The notes below the pieces were generated by a model. That model worked only from the letters and a program-made list of their open reading frames with translations. It made no database searches and had not been told where the DNA came from. Positions 12,472 to 24,084 of a stretch of DNA of 64,000 nucleotides are shown one piece after another. The position numbers and the translations under genes were made by a program. The number at the start of each line of letters is the position of its first letter. Position 1 is the stretch's first letter. This stretch comes from Lytechinus variegatus (taxonomy: Eukaryota > Echinodermata > Echinoidea > Temnopleuroida > Toxopneustidae), in assembly GCF_018143015.1 (NCBI RefSeq), contig NC_054758.1, forward strand, positions 1-64,000, in the 5' to 3' direction.

Positions 12472-14520
12472 GTGTCTTCAGTGTCATCCTCCTTCAAGTA
12501 CGTCACTGCAATGGAAGGCAGCACAGATGAAGAAGTCACCTTTAAGGTCAATAGAAAGTCGGAGGATTCTGTAAAGATGGACAGTGTTAAGATGCACAAT
12601 GACTTTATGAACAGAGACGACATCAGGCCCGAAGACTCTGTGAGTCAGAGGAGTAGTAGTAGTACCACGTCAGCTAGTTGGAGACTTCGAGCTAGGGCTA
12701 GGAGAGCTGCCTTAGAAGCAGAAGTCATGGCTCTGCAAGAGCAACAAGAGCTTGAGCTTGAGGAAATCAAGTTAAAACAAAGGAAAGCTGAACTTCTTCT
12801 TAAAATGAAATTGAAGGTAGCAGAGGCAGAAGAAGCTGTTTATAGAAGTACACAGTCAGACGTCAATGTCAAAGGGAAGACTGATCCTTTAGAACAGGAC
12901 AAGACTGAAGAACCTTCTAAGCTTGAACCTTTAAAGGACAATTCAACAATGCCGGCTAAGACAAAACTGACACCAACTTGTGACAATTCTTCAACAAGTG
13001 AAAGTGATAAGATGATGGGTAAGATGCATTCTGACATTTTCCATCACTTACAGCAAGGACAGAAACAACATCAGCAGCTGTTGGAAGCTATCACCATTTC
13101 CACTGCCAACATTATGTCCTTTGATGGTAACCCTTTGAATTTTTATGAATTCATGCGGTCGTTTGACAGCGTCATTGGTAGTTCTTCATTGGACAATAAC
13201 ACCAAGCTACTCAAGTTATATCATCTTTGTAGTGGAGCTGCCAAAGACATCATCCATTGTTGTCTAATGATGCATCCAGATGATGGATACTTACATGCAA
13301 GAACGCTACTGACTGATCGTTTTGGAAATGCTTTCAAGATCTGTGATGCCTGGATCAAAAAGATCACAGAAGGACCAGTCATACAAAATGATCCAAAACA
13401 GCTGAGAGATTTCGCTGATCAGCTTAAGACCTGTGGTGAAACCTTGATGGCAATAGGAATGCTCCGAGAGTTAAGCTGTAGGAGTGAATTGGTAAAGATC
13501 ATTGAACGTTTGCCATTCCACCTGAAGAGCCGCTGGGTACGTCATGTGAAATCAATCAGAGATGTTGGAAGACAGCCTACTATCCAAGATGCAGTTGACT
13601 TTATCACTGATGCAGCGGATGAGCTCAATGATCCTGTATTTGGTGCACTTCTTACTGTAGGACCAAAGAGTGGAAGTACTGACAAAGTAAGAACCATGTC
13701 AGGTAGAGGTCAGGTGAGCGTATTTACCACTTCCGCCAATCCATCTACTCAGAACTGCATCATGTGTAATGCAAGCCATGATCTTTTTGGCTGCCAGGAG
13801 TTCAAAAACATGAATCCTGATGACCGCTTTGATTTTGCCTTCAAGAACAGATTATGTTTCAATTGCCTCTTACCTGGGCATATTTCTTCTAGATGCAACA
13901 TCAACAGAACCTGCTCTGTTAGAGGATGCGATCAAAGACATACAAAGTTTCTCCATACTGGGAGAAGGATGACATCTCCACAGCACCCTACACTTCTCAG
14001 TGCGAGTGACGCGTCTACTCAAACTGACAGCGATGTATCATCCCATGCCAGCTGTGGCGCCATGGGGGCCGGAGCTAGCAGAATCGCTCTTCCGATAGTA
14101 CCGGTCACTGTTAGTGTCCCAGGTGAAGTAGGAGGAACTATTGAGACTTTTGCTTTGCTGGATTCTGGTTCCACAAACTCATTTTGTCTGAAGGAAATAG
14201 CAGAGAAGATCCAGACAAAGGGACGAAAGAAGATCTTATCAATATCTACACTAGAAGCTCCTAACCACACCATGGAATGCGAAGAGGTGAAGCTGAGTGT
14301 AAAAGGGTCTTCTGGTACATCAAGCAAGAAGATAGATGCTGAGTTCCTTGCACGTCCAAGCCTGAATATCAGTACAGTGAACATGGCCACTGAAGAAGAG
14401 ATCTCCAGATATCAACATCTTTTTGGTATTGATCTCCAAGTGACAACAGGAAAGGAGGTATCTTTACTTATCGGACGAAGCTCTGATGCCACTGGAAATC
14501 AGAGCAGGTGCTCCAGGTGA
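12472..14520 (+). CDS. BEL/Pao gag-protease polyprotein
   Basis: This 682-residue frame starts just inside the 5' LTR; an alternative ATG at 12511 opens MEGSTDEE. Order of parts: a Ser-rich N-terminus; an Arg/Glu-rich coiled coil at about residues 70-130; a capsid-like gag region (FDGNPLNFYEFMRSFDSVI onward, residues 220-400); Cys/His-rich elements CIMCNASHDLFGC and CFNCLLPGHISSRC (CCHC knuckle); and an aspartic protease with ALLDSGSTNSF, where the catalytic DSG is intact, near residue 560. It stops shortly after the protease. The polyprotein continues one frame over, so the stop reflects a frameshift. Particle assembly could in principle still occur, but no RT is encoded. Confidence 0.88.
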   Translation: MSSVSSSFKYVTAMEGSTDEEVTFKVNRKSEDSVKMDSVKMHNDFMNRDDIRPEDSVSQRSSSSTTSASWRLRARARRAALEAEVMALQEQQELELEEIKLKQRKAELLLKMKLKVAEAEEAVYRSTQSDVNVKGKTDPLEQDKTEEPSKLEPLKDNSTMPAKTKLTPTCDNSSTSESDKMMGKMHSDIFHHLQQGQKQHQQLLEAITISTANIMSFDGNPLNFYEFMRSFDSVIGSSSLDNNTKLLKLYHLCSGAAKDIIHCCLMMHPDDGYLHARTLLTDRFGNAFKICDAWIKKITEGPVIQNDPKQLRDFADQLKTCGETLMAIGMLRELSCRSELVKIIERLPFHLKSRWVRHVKSIRDVGRQPTIQDAVDFITDAADELNDPVFGALLTVGPKSGSTDKVRTMSGRGQVSVFTTSANPSTQNCIMCNASHDLFGCQEFKNMNPDDRFDFAFKNRLCFNCLLPGHISSRCNINRTCSVRGCDQRHTKFLHTGRRMTSPQHPTLLSASDASTQTDSDVSSHASCGAMGAGASRIALPIVPVTVSVPGEVGGTIETFALLDSGSTNSFCLKEIAEKIQTKGRKKILSISTLEAPNHTMECEEVKLSVKGSSGTSSKKIDAEFLARPSLNISTVNMATEEEISRYQHLFGIDLQVTTGKEVSLLIGRSSDATGNQSRCSR

Positions 14521-15064
14521 AGTTTATGCCATCAGGACAGCACTTGGGTGGACGTTAAATGGACCACTAGGAAATGAAAGTAGTCTTCTGAATCATCAAG
14601 CTTCATCTAACTTCGTTTCTGCTACAGGAGACCTGCCGCTGAGAGTCGAACCTCAACAAACTTATAAGCAAGGTGGAGTTGATCGAGATGATGATTGCCA
14701 ACTTCCATCTCCCACCCTAACTCAGGATCTGCCAAATAATCCTCAAGTGACAAGCAGACAAGACTCCATGAAGACTCGACTGGATAAGGATGGCTGTCTA
14801 CATGTGCATCCTAACTACAGGGAGGAGATGAAGTTTTTGCTGGAGGAATCATATGCTAAGGATGTTCTTGATGCAGCTCCTGAGAAAGATGAAGGTCTGA
14901 TAGAGCTTTTCTCCAAGATCCCTGGCATCGTCAAAAGCAGGCCTTCAACAAGAGAATCGACACAGGTCTATGATGATGAAGATGTGAATTCGAAGCTCTT
15001 ACTTCTGTTGGACAGGAGGCTACAGCTACTTCCAGAAGTAACAGACCAGATGTCTCGAAGATGA
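14486..15064 (+). pseudogene. BEL/Pao pol fragment after protease
   Basis: Overlaps the end of gag-protease in the +1 frame. IRAGAPGEVYAIRTALGWTLNGPLG is split here as IRAGAPGEVYAIRTALG and WTLNGPLG; it is the segment that links protease to RT in BEL/Pao polyproteins. The following 150 residues are linker-like, and the frame ends at 15064 without any RT motif. A deletion removing RT to integrase is the simplest explanation. Confidence 0.75.
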
Positions 15065-17114
15065 CTCAGAGTTAAATGCAACCTTTAGCGGACTTTAAAT
15101 ACTAGTCAAGAGAATACTTACCTCATGTGTAAATTCGAAACGTTGAAACCTTCGCATCGCAATCTACAAATAAGTCGCCTTGTGATTGATGCCAATGGAA
15201 ACTCTTCACTTATTTTGTGACTGCTTGGAAGATTTATCCAGGCTTTCTAGGCAAGAAAGGCGTCAACCGCGGCAAATCCAAACAAAGTCTAGCATCATTA
15301 TTTCAACTATGTCAATATTGAACATTATTCTGGAAATAAATTATTCATTGTGCTAATTTAGAGCGCTAGGTCAGGACCTAATTGATCGCAGATAGAGAAA
15401 CTTGTAAAATATCCGGGTAAAATATATGCAATTTATGATAACTGGATCAACGATTGTCTTTGCGAGGAGATAATATCAATTTAGATAATCCTGTGCAGTG
15501 ATCTTTGAACTTATCGCGATATAAGCATTGTGAAGTCATTAATAATCGTCAAATTATGAAATCATATGGATTCTGTTTCGTGAAAGCATTACTATATGTC
15601 TACGAATATTTAATATCATGATGTCAACAGTGATTACGACATGTGTCAAAATATGATAATGTATATCATCACGAGGAGTTTAGAGCGAGATTGATAAGCT
15701 TGTGAGCTGGATTTAACTGGACCTTAACGCGGTCAGCGTATCAACAGTAGTCTTACCAGTACTGATATTTGATAACTGAAAACTGAACTGAGACAAGAAC
15801 TAACGTTCAATCATTTACAAGAAATAGACTTGAACTTATAAACTGATTAAGAAGGTTGTGTATCAACACATGTGGACTTATCTGCCAGAATATTCATGTT
15901 TATTCATGCATTTGTAAAAAATGTGCATGTTGTCATTTTTCAAGAAATTTGCTCAGTTGACATTAAAGATGTGACAAAGTTTATATGGGTTATGTAAATT
16001 TAGAAAATTCATAATTTCCAGTGTGAATTGTAAATTTGATTCAACAGGATTTGAGCTGCAGTCAAAACATGTATACATTTGTCTTTGTGTTAGGTCACCA
16101 TGCTAAGTTGAATGTGGTGGAAGAAGAAATTGCCAAAAAAGGGATTGTTATAGAAATTCAGGATTATTTTCGTTAGTGAGAGAATTAATATGTCATGCTA
16201 GGTAAAGTTTATGCAGATTAGCTTTATATAAAAGAGAAAGGACAATTGTGAGTTATTATATAATGATATGCTCTTCAAATGTTGGTTTAGAAACATAAAT
16301 GTTGTCAATTTGATATGATGAATGAAAGAAATGCAAATTTATTATGAAGCAGAACTTTAGAAATGTATTGAATGTTATATGCTCTTGTTAAGGCGTTCGT
16401 AGAACAGTTTGTCTTTTGTATTGTGTAAAAGGAAAATGTCAAGAGTTCAACTCTTCGTGAGAAGTTCAAGTCGGAGTTTACATTTGTATTATGCAAAAAA
16501 ATTGATGGGTTGAGAAACAGCTAGTTTTTCTGATTGCATGTTTCGCATATTATAGTAATTTTCTCATAGTGTCACAGATGTCCCTTTTTCTAAGCCAGAA
16601 TGAAGACGTCGTTTTGATTAAACATTTTCAGTGTCATTCCTGGTGTATGGAATTATAGTTAGGAATCAGTTCCTTTTGTGTCAAATGTTTACCAAAATGA
16701 TGCTTCTTCAAGCAAGCCAAGTTGGAGGCTCTGAACTTGGTGTTGTCATGGTGACGTTAAGAATGTTTGATATACATACAGTCATTGTAGTGTACTTATT
16801 GCTAGTTTGGATTTTGTAATTTTCATCTGTCCTTATGAATGCAAAAGATTTTTTGGCTAGTTAATGCAGTTTGTTTAAAATGTTTCTTCATTGTGAAAAC
16901 ATAAAATACTTAAGATAGGTTAAGGCCTAGTTAATCAACTGAAGTTGTGAATTTTGGTTTGATATAATAATATTTCAAAGGTAAATGTTATTTACAAAAA
17001 AATTGTTAATATAAGAATTCATGATGAACATAGAGAGTTTTTATGTAATTTTGATTTCGTAAAGGAATGAATAGTTAAATGCTCAGAAAGGCTTCTCATT
17101 TAAGGGGGCCGGGA
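15065..17114 (+). other. Non-coding interior of BEL/Pao element
   Basis: About 2 kb between the truncated pol and the 3' LTR has no frame with pol similarity. It is AT-rich and ends in the polypurine tract. It could be an unusually long 3' untranslated region or acquired sequence. Confidence 0.6.
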
Positions 17115-17929
17115 TGTCGTGTACAGGATAAGGTTTTTTTTTGTAATTTCTAATTTCTTTGATACTGTTCTGTTTTATCTTGTAAATCGATTTTATTTAG
17201 ATTTGTAGTCACCGACTGAGGGCGCATTGATTTCGTAGTCATGGAAAGCCTGTCGTTTGTCAGTTTAGTGTTAATTTCTCTAATTTTGTGATATACAAGC
17301 CCAATGATGTAAGTATTGTTTTTGTTTATTTTGAAGTTTATTAGTTACATTATCAGATAAGCCAATTGCCATGTTGAAATGTGGTTTAATTGATTACCAA
17401 TTGATATGACAAAATTATGTAAGCTTAGTGAATTTGTTCTAATTAAAACGCCGTACGTGTACGTGTATGCATTGTGTAATAGGAAGCGTACGTGGCGTAC
17501 CTAGTTGTGTATGTAACTTGAATTTGGCGCCTTCGGGCACGTGATGTCTTCATTGTAAATAAGCCATGCAAACATAAATAAGTAAACGGATACGCATTTG
17601 AATATTAGTTGATTTCTTTTATTATGAAAACAGTTTTACAGAAAGGATTAATTTAGGGTACAAAATACAATAATCAATACATAACATTTACAGTAATCAG
17701 TATGCTTATACTTGATGTGACCTTGAAACTTGTCAAGGTCATTCTTGGTTGTTGTTTGGAAATCAGTAGCCATTACTTATAGTTATATGTGTCATGACAT
17801 GTCAATTGAGCTTATACAAGTTTTGTTTAATTCTGTATTAAATTGCAGATTGAACCAGTCAGTCTCATCAACATTATAGTCAAGACTCGGTCTGATACTT
17901 GGGTTTTGTTTGACGTATCACACGCCACA
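17115..17929 (+). repeat. 3' LTR of BEL/Pao element
   Basis: 815 bp, starting TGTCGTGTACAGG and ending CACGCCACA. It pairs with 11632-12448. Confidence 0.92.
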
Positions 17930-18158
17930 GTAATGTAAATAAAAATAATCCGCTTTTAAATGGTGCTCATCAGAACAACATGTCTAAGCGCTCTACAGAT
18001 ATTACCGTTTCATGGCCAGTTTGAATACAATTATTGTATTCCTCGTACAGGTATATAAATTAGCCTTGGAAAAAGCTGTGTCATTACCAATTTTGTTCCT
18101 CATACATATAAATTATCAAATCAATTATCAATCAAAACGTTTGCCGTGAAATAGTTCA
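17930..18158. repeat. 229-bp direct repeat flanking BEL element, right copy
   Basis: Starts flush with the 3' LTR (GTAATGTAAATAAAAATAAT) and ends GAAATAGTTCA, continuing into TTTTCCTTGTC. Apart from one 51-bp gap it is nearly identical to 11352-11631. Confidence 0.9.
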
Positions 18159-18699
18159 TTTTCCTTGTCAATGTCACGCATAGTCCATTTTTCCCCTTGT
18201 CGTGTTATGATATGATATACTTTTACGTATGGTTGCTTTAATACTCCATTGTTCTGATGGAATTAAATGTTCAGCTTTTGCAAGTTATAATCATTTTGAA
18301 ATTGTTTCCAACATCTAGAAATTACATTAAAATTGAACTTTCTGTTTCTCAATAAATGAAAATAGTTGGAATAGCTTTCAAAAATACTTCATATTTGCAT
18401 AACAAGGTGATTTCATGTTGTTAACGTCATGTACTTGGTAAATAAATGAAAATTAGCATCGACAGGTGGTGACTGCCTAATCTTCTATGCTGAAAAGTTG
18501 TTGAGTCTATTAAAAATGCATTGCATGATAATCATTAGCTTTCATATGATGCTTTATTAACCAAAACATGCCTAAATATCAGTTTGAAAGCATTTCACAT
18601 GATAAATTCATTGCAAAACATTCTGGGATAGAAAGAGCTCCACAGTCATTTTAGAATTAAAATAATGTTCCAGGGATAAAACTGAAATGGGTTCATTTA

Positions 18700-19045
18700 C
18701 ACACCATTGTAGGATCTAGTGACTGTCACGGAGACCAATAAGATGGTTCTTCATTGGAGTAGAATGAAACCGGTTATACCATCTAGATGGTTGGGATACT
18801 CTGTTATATGTACATGTACACACCATTGTAGGATCTAGTGACTGTCATGTAGACCAATAAGATGGTTCTATTCATTAGAGTAGAATGAAACTGGTTATAC
18901 CATCTAGATGGTTGGGATACTCTGTTATATGTACATGTACACACCATTGTAGGATCTAGTGACTGTCATGGAGACCAATAAGATGGTTCTATTCATTAGA
19001 GTAGAGTGAAACTGGTTATACCATCTAGATGGTTGGGATACTCTT
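18700..19045. repeat. 120-bp minisatellite, 3 copies
   Basis: Units start near 18702, 18821 and 18941 with ACACCATTGTAGGATCTAGT and contain ACCATCTAGATGGTTGGGAT. The last unit is cut short at TACTCTTATATATC. Confidence 0.9.
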
Positions 19046-20811
19046 ATATATCTTTGTATGGATTACTTGGCACTATGTCACCAATACATACACTAAATAA
19101 TCAAGCCAAGGTGGTATATTTTTACTTGAAAATTCCAAGGATTTCATCCCGCATCACCAGTTACTATGGCAGCGTATTGTGCAGACGTCAGTGACATCAT
19201 AATGCTTTTTTACATCAATACACGTATAGGTATAATCGATAGTGAAAATGCACCTACATGACACAGTCCATGGCAGAGAAATGTCATTCATCATTTATCT
19301 GTCTTAGGAAGAGGCGCCAGCAGCAGAGTACTCATGTCAAGAAAGAGGGTCAAACCGAGGAGCTATCGTCTGAATAAATCTATGGAATAGTTCCATTTTC
19401 ATTTGGCTAGGGATATTAAGAAAAACGGGCAAAAATACAGGATTAATTCAACAGGATGTTGGCCCAGAATCCTTCTACATACACTGTTAGAAAATTTAAC
19501 CTCAAAATAAAAGAAGTTCCTGCAGCAGAGTCTCGAGAACACCTGTAATCTTACCGATTTGCGTAATCTTACAAGAAATTGGTATTTGTAGTATGGAATC
19601 TTACAAATTTCCTTGAATTAAAACATCCTTTTCCCCTTTTTAAACAGACCTGTTCTGTTAAATTACAGAAAAATTGCTGTTTTATGAATTTACAGAATGA
19701 TTCTGTTATTGCTTTCTGCAAAATCTTCTGTTTATTTTCTGTAAAATCACGTTTTTTTTTAACAGTGTATAAATTACTAAAATTTACCAAAAGGTAAGGT
19801 ATTCCTGATACATGTAAATTAATAATGTTAAGACATGTTTTTATGACCAGTTTAGGAACAATTATTTCATTCTTCTTACATATAAATTAGTCTGGTACAA
19901 AACGCTGCTGTTTCATGACCAGTTTAGGTACAATTATTGTACTCCTCGTAGGCCTACATATAAATGTGTATTCCTCGTACATGTATATAAATCAGTACTG
20001 TAAAAAATCTGTTTTATGAACAATATTGTTCGGTTTTACTACTTTTAGCTACAAATTTTGTCTTCCTTAAACTTACAACTAGTAAGAAGTTTCATGACCA
20101 ATAAAAATTAAAATTACTGTTTTCCTCATACATACATATTAATATTGAATATGAACCTGTTTTATGACCTTTTTAGGAACAATTCCTCATATGAATCAAG
20201 TACTAGTGGACGAAGCAGTTTCATCAAATCATTTCTTTATTCTCATTTTCATAATGCTCGAAATTGTATCATGCATAGAATATACCTTTCTTATTTGATT
20301 TACATCTATACAAGTCATATCAGGTGCGGATCCAGAGTTGGACTTTTACTGGGGGCTGATTACTGCTCTCTAGGGGGGATGCAGGTAGCGCGAGGTTTTT
20401 TAAATTTCTTCAAATTCAAATCAACAGAAGACGTCTCTTGCGTCTCTAAAAACTGAAATGAAGCGAATTTTTGAATAGTGATGAGAAAGAGAACAGGGGA
20501 AGATCTGAGGACAAAGATAAGAGAGAGAGAGAAAGACAGACAGACAATGCAACATAAATATAGTGTTTATCAAAATAAAATTACTCAATATGATTATCTT
20601 GTGCTTTGCGTCCTTTACTGTTATGTATCCTCTAAAATTTCTCAATTGTTATTGTTTAAAAATTAACCATCTGAAATTCATGGAAAACCATATAAAAAAA
20701 CTTCAATATTTCCTTGGCTTGCATTATTTTGAGTTTTCAACACAAATAACCTTTGCTTACATTGTACATGTAGAAAACAAATACAATTTACATGTATACC
20801 GTGCTAGGCTA

Positions 20812-21983
20812 AAGCCAGCCTGACACTTGCACGATTTTGTGTCACGCATTGGCACGACTCAAGTCGTGCCAGTGCGCAAACTAGTCGTGAACTGGCGTGA
20901 AGTGTGCGTAAACACGTCGTGACTGCGTGCCATGTCGGGACGAGAATTTTGAAATGTTCAAAATTTTGGTCACGACAAAATTTAGCGACCGGGTCGTGAA
21001 CTATGCGCAAACTGTTCGTGAACTCGTCGGGACGATGCGGGAGGATGCGTGCAAGTGCGTGGCAGTGCGCGCCATGCCACGACTGTCACGAATAGTTCAC
21101 GAACAGCTCACGTCGTGTTCACGAATAGTTCAGCACGACACCGTCCGAATCGCACAAACTCGTCGTGCCAATGCGGGAAGTGCGTAAGCTATGCGCAAAC
21201 TATGCGTGAACTCGTCGAGTGTCAGTTCGTGTCAATGTGGACACTGACGGGCACGCATTCGTGAACTATTCGTGAACTCGTCGTGAACTATGCGTGAACA
21301 AGTCGTAAACAGTGCGGGAGCCTCCCAGTTCGTGCCCCAAAATGGCACGACTTTCCACGACAAAATCGTGGCCAAAAGTCGTGCAAGTGTCAGCCTACAA
21401 TGTAGCTTGACACTTGCAGGAATTTTGGCTGCGATTTTGTGGTGGCAAGTCGTGCCATTTTGGGGCACGAACTAGCAGGCTCCCGCACTGTTTACGACTT
21501 GTTCACGCATAGTTCACGACAAGTTCACGACGAGTTCACGAATAGTTCACGAATGCGTGCCCGTCAGTGTCCACATTGACACGAACTGGCATGATGAGTT
21601 CACGCATAGTTTGGGCATAGTTTACGCACTTCCCGCATTGGCACGAGTTTGTGCAATTCAGACGGTGTTGTGCTGAACTATTCGTAAACTCGACGTGAGC
21701 TGTTCGTGAACTATTCGTGACAGTCATGGCATGGCGCGCACTGCCACGCATCCTCCTGCATCGTCCCGACGAGTTCACGAAGAGTTTGCGCAGAGTTCAC
21801 GACTCGGTCGCTAAATTTTGTCGTGACCAAAATTTTGAACGTTTCAAAATTCTCGTCTCGACATGACACGCAGTCACGACGTGTTTACGCACACTTCACG
21901 CCAGTTCACGACTAGTTTGCGCGCTGGCACGACTTGAGTCGTACCAATGCATAACACAAATCGTGCAAGTGTCAGGCTGGCTT
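20812..21983. mobile_element. Foldback element FB1, 1.17-kb palindrome
   Basis: Two arms of about 585 bp are inverted copies from end to end. The outer sequence is AAGCCAGCCTGACACTTGCA at both termini, between TA dinucleotides (20810-20811 and 21984-21985), consistent with a TA target duplication. The arms are built from dozens of copies of TTCGTGAAC, its complement GTTCACGAA, and CGTGCCA/TGGCACG variants. G+C is far higher than in the surroundings. No transposase frame is present, so it must have been moved in trans. Confidence 0.88.
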
Positions 21984-22561
21984 TATGACCTCCTTTCAAG
22001 AACTGAACTTGCCACAACACTTCACATCTTTTATCATTAAAAGAACTGACCTTCTGTGTTATTTAACACACATTATTTTTACTGCATCAATAATTTTCTT
22101 GCTTTAATACTCCATTGTTCTGATGGAATTAAATGTTCAGCTTTTACAAGTTATAATCATTTTGAAATTGTTTTCAACATCTAGAAATTACATTAAAATT
22201 GAACTTTCTGTTTCTCAATAAATGAAAATAGTTGGAATAGCTTTCAAAAATACTTCATATTTGCATAACAAGGTGATTTCATGTTGTTAACGTCATGTAC
22301 TTGGTAAATAAATGAAAATTAGCATCGACAGGTGGTGACTGCATAATTTTCTAGGCTGAAAAGTTGTTGAGTCTATTAAAAATGCATTGCATGATATCAT
22401 TAGCTTTCATATGATGCTTTATTAACCAAAAAATGCCTGAATATCAGTTTGAAAGCATTTCACATGATAAATTCATTGCAAAACATTCTGGGATAGAACG
22501 AGCTCCACAGTCATTTTAGGATTAAAATAATGTTCCAGGGATAAAACTGAAATGGGTTCAT

Positions 22562-22918
22562 GTACACACCATTGTAGGATCTAGTGACTGTCATGGAGAC
22601 CAATAAGATGGTTCTTCTTTAGAGTAGAATGAAACTGGTTATACCATCTAGATGGTTGGGATACTCTGTTATATGTACATGTACACACCATTGTAGGATC
22701 TAGTGACTGTCATGTAGACCAATAAGATGGTTCTATTCATTAGAGTAGAATGAAACTGGTTATACCATCTAGATGGTTGGGATACTCTGTTATATGTACA
22801 TGTACACACCATTGTAGGATCTAGTGACTGTCATGGAGACCAATAAGATGGTTCTATTCATTAGAGTAGAATGAAACTGGTTATACCATCTAGATGGTTG
22901 GGATACTCTTATATATCT
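22562..22918. repeat. 120-bp minisatellite, 3 copies (unit 2)
   Basis: Same repeat and same copy number as 18700-19045, with units starting near 22563, 22683 and 22803. The array predates duplication of the large unit. Confidence 0.9.
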
Positions 22919-23830
22919 TTGTATGGATTACTTGGCACTATGTCACCAATACATACACTAAATAATCAAGTCCAAGGTGGTATATTTTTACTTAAAAATT
23001 CCAAGGATTTCATCCCGCATCACCAGTTACTATGGCAGCGTATTGTGCAGACGTCAGTGACATCATAATGCTTTTTTTACATCAATGCACGCATAGGTAT
23101 AATCGATAAAAAAAATGTACCTACATGACACAGTCCATGGCAGAGAAATGTCATTCCATCATTTATCTGTCTTAAGATAAGGAGCCAGCAGCAGAGTACC
23201 CAGGTCAAGAGAAAGAGAGTCAACCCGAGGAGCCATCGTCTGAATAAATCTATGGAATAGTTCCTTTTTCTTTTGGCTAGGGATATTAAGAAAAACGGAC
23301 AAAAATACAGGATTAATTCAACAGGATGTTGGCCCAGAATCCTTGTACATATAAATTACTAAAAGGTACTAAAAGGTAAGGTATTCCTGATACATGTAAA
23401 TTAATAATGTTAAGACATGTTTTTATGACCAGTTTAGGAACAATTATTTCATTCTTCTTACATATAAATTAGTCTCGTACAAAAACGCTGCTGTTTCATG
23501 ACTAGTTTAGGTACAATTATTGTACTCCTCGTAGGCCTACATATAAATGTGTATTCCTCGTACATGTATATAAATCAGTACTGTAAAAAATCTTTTGCTG
23601 ATGTGGTTTACGGTACACCATGTGGAGTGTTATAGAAGCAGTGGATAGAAGGAGAGAGGAAGTGGATAGGCGAGAAAGTGGAGATTTGAGAATAGAGTAT
23701 TCTTTCTTGAGAATAGTCCTGAAAAGGACTGTAAACCAGAAGGAATGTTGAGTGAGAACAGCTTGAGTAGTAGAGCTGATGAGGAGATGCTGGCTTGCGT
23801 CGGCGAGTAGAGATGATGAGTAGTAGAGAG

Positions 23831-23871
23831 ACTCGACGTTTCGGACAGGTTGACTGTCCGTCTTCAGGAGT
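23831..23871 (-). ncRNA. Hammerhead-like ribozyme motif, PLE1 3' arm
   Basis: Minus strand, in order: ACTC (helix I), CTGAAGA (core), one extra C, GGACAG/CTGTCC (helix II, loop TCAAC), GAAA, C-G (helix III with A-U), GTC (cleavage triplet), GAGT (helix I partner). The layout fits a minimal type-I hammerhead with a two-pair helix III. The extra nucleotide after the core A is non-canonical. Hammerhead motifs are known in Penelope-like elements. Confidence 0.55.
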
Positions 23872-24084
23872 GAGTGTTCGCTCGGCGTGCGGCGGTACTT
23901 ATGGCGTGCGTGCGGACGTGGGGGAAAGCTCTAGGCCGGCGGTCACGGCGGGTTGACGTCGTAGGTGGCGCTCTGTGTGTGGGTCGGCGGTTTGGCGGGA
24001 AACGAGTGGGCGTCGTATGCGGACGTGGTGAGTAGACGGCGGCGTGAGTTACGGCGGCGTGTGTGTGTGTCGGCGGTGTGTACA

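Larger units (their letters stand above)
11632..17929 (+). mobile_element. BEL/Pao LTR retrotransposon, internally deleted
   Basis: This is a 6.3-kb element with TG...CA long terminal repeats, a BEL/Pao-type gag, an aspartic protease and only a short stretch of what should follow. The reverse transcriptase, RNase H and integrase are absent, so it cannot move on its own. A purine-rich tract (AAGGGGGCCGGGA, 17102-17114) precedes the 3' LTR. I count about fifteen differences between the LTRs, suggesting a fairly old insertion. I could not identify a clear tRNA primer site after the 5' LTR. Confidence 0.88.
18235..22102. repeat. Subtelomeric tandem unit, copy 1 (~3.9 kb)
   Basis: The unit begins GCTTTAATACTCCATTGTTC and contains a three-copy 120-bp minisatellite, a degenerate 90-bp repeat region and a complete foldback element. 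The next unit starts with the same sequence at 22103. I see no host gene; frames such as 19006-19194 are duplicated only because the DNA is. Confidence 0.85.

Noticed and set aside
18225-18360. Possible coding gene shared by the tandem units (e.g. 19006-19194 and 22871-23068)
   Set aside because: The frames are identical only because the DNA is duplicated; they have no domain, no splice context, and differ in length by frameshift.
20560-21780. Several short Arg/Thr-rich frames in the foldback palindrome
   Set aside because: They arise from TTCGTGAAC-type repeats read in different frames and on both strands.
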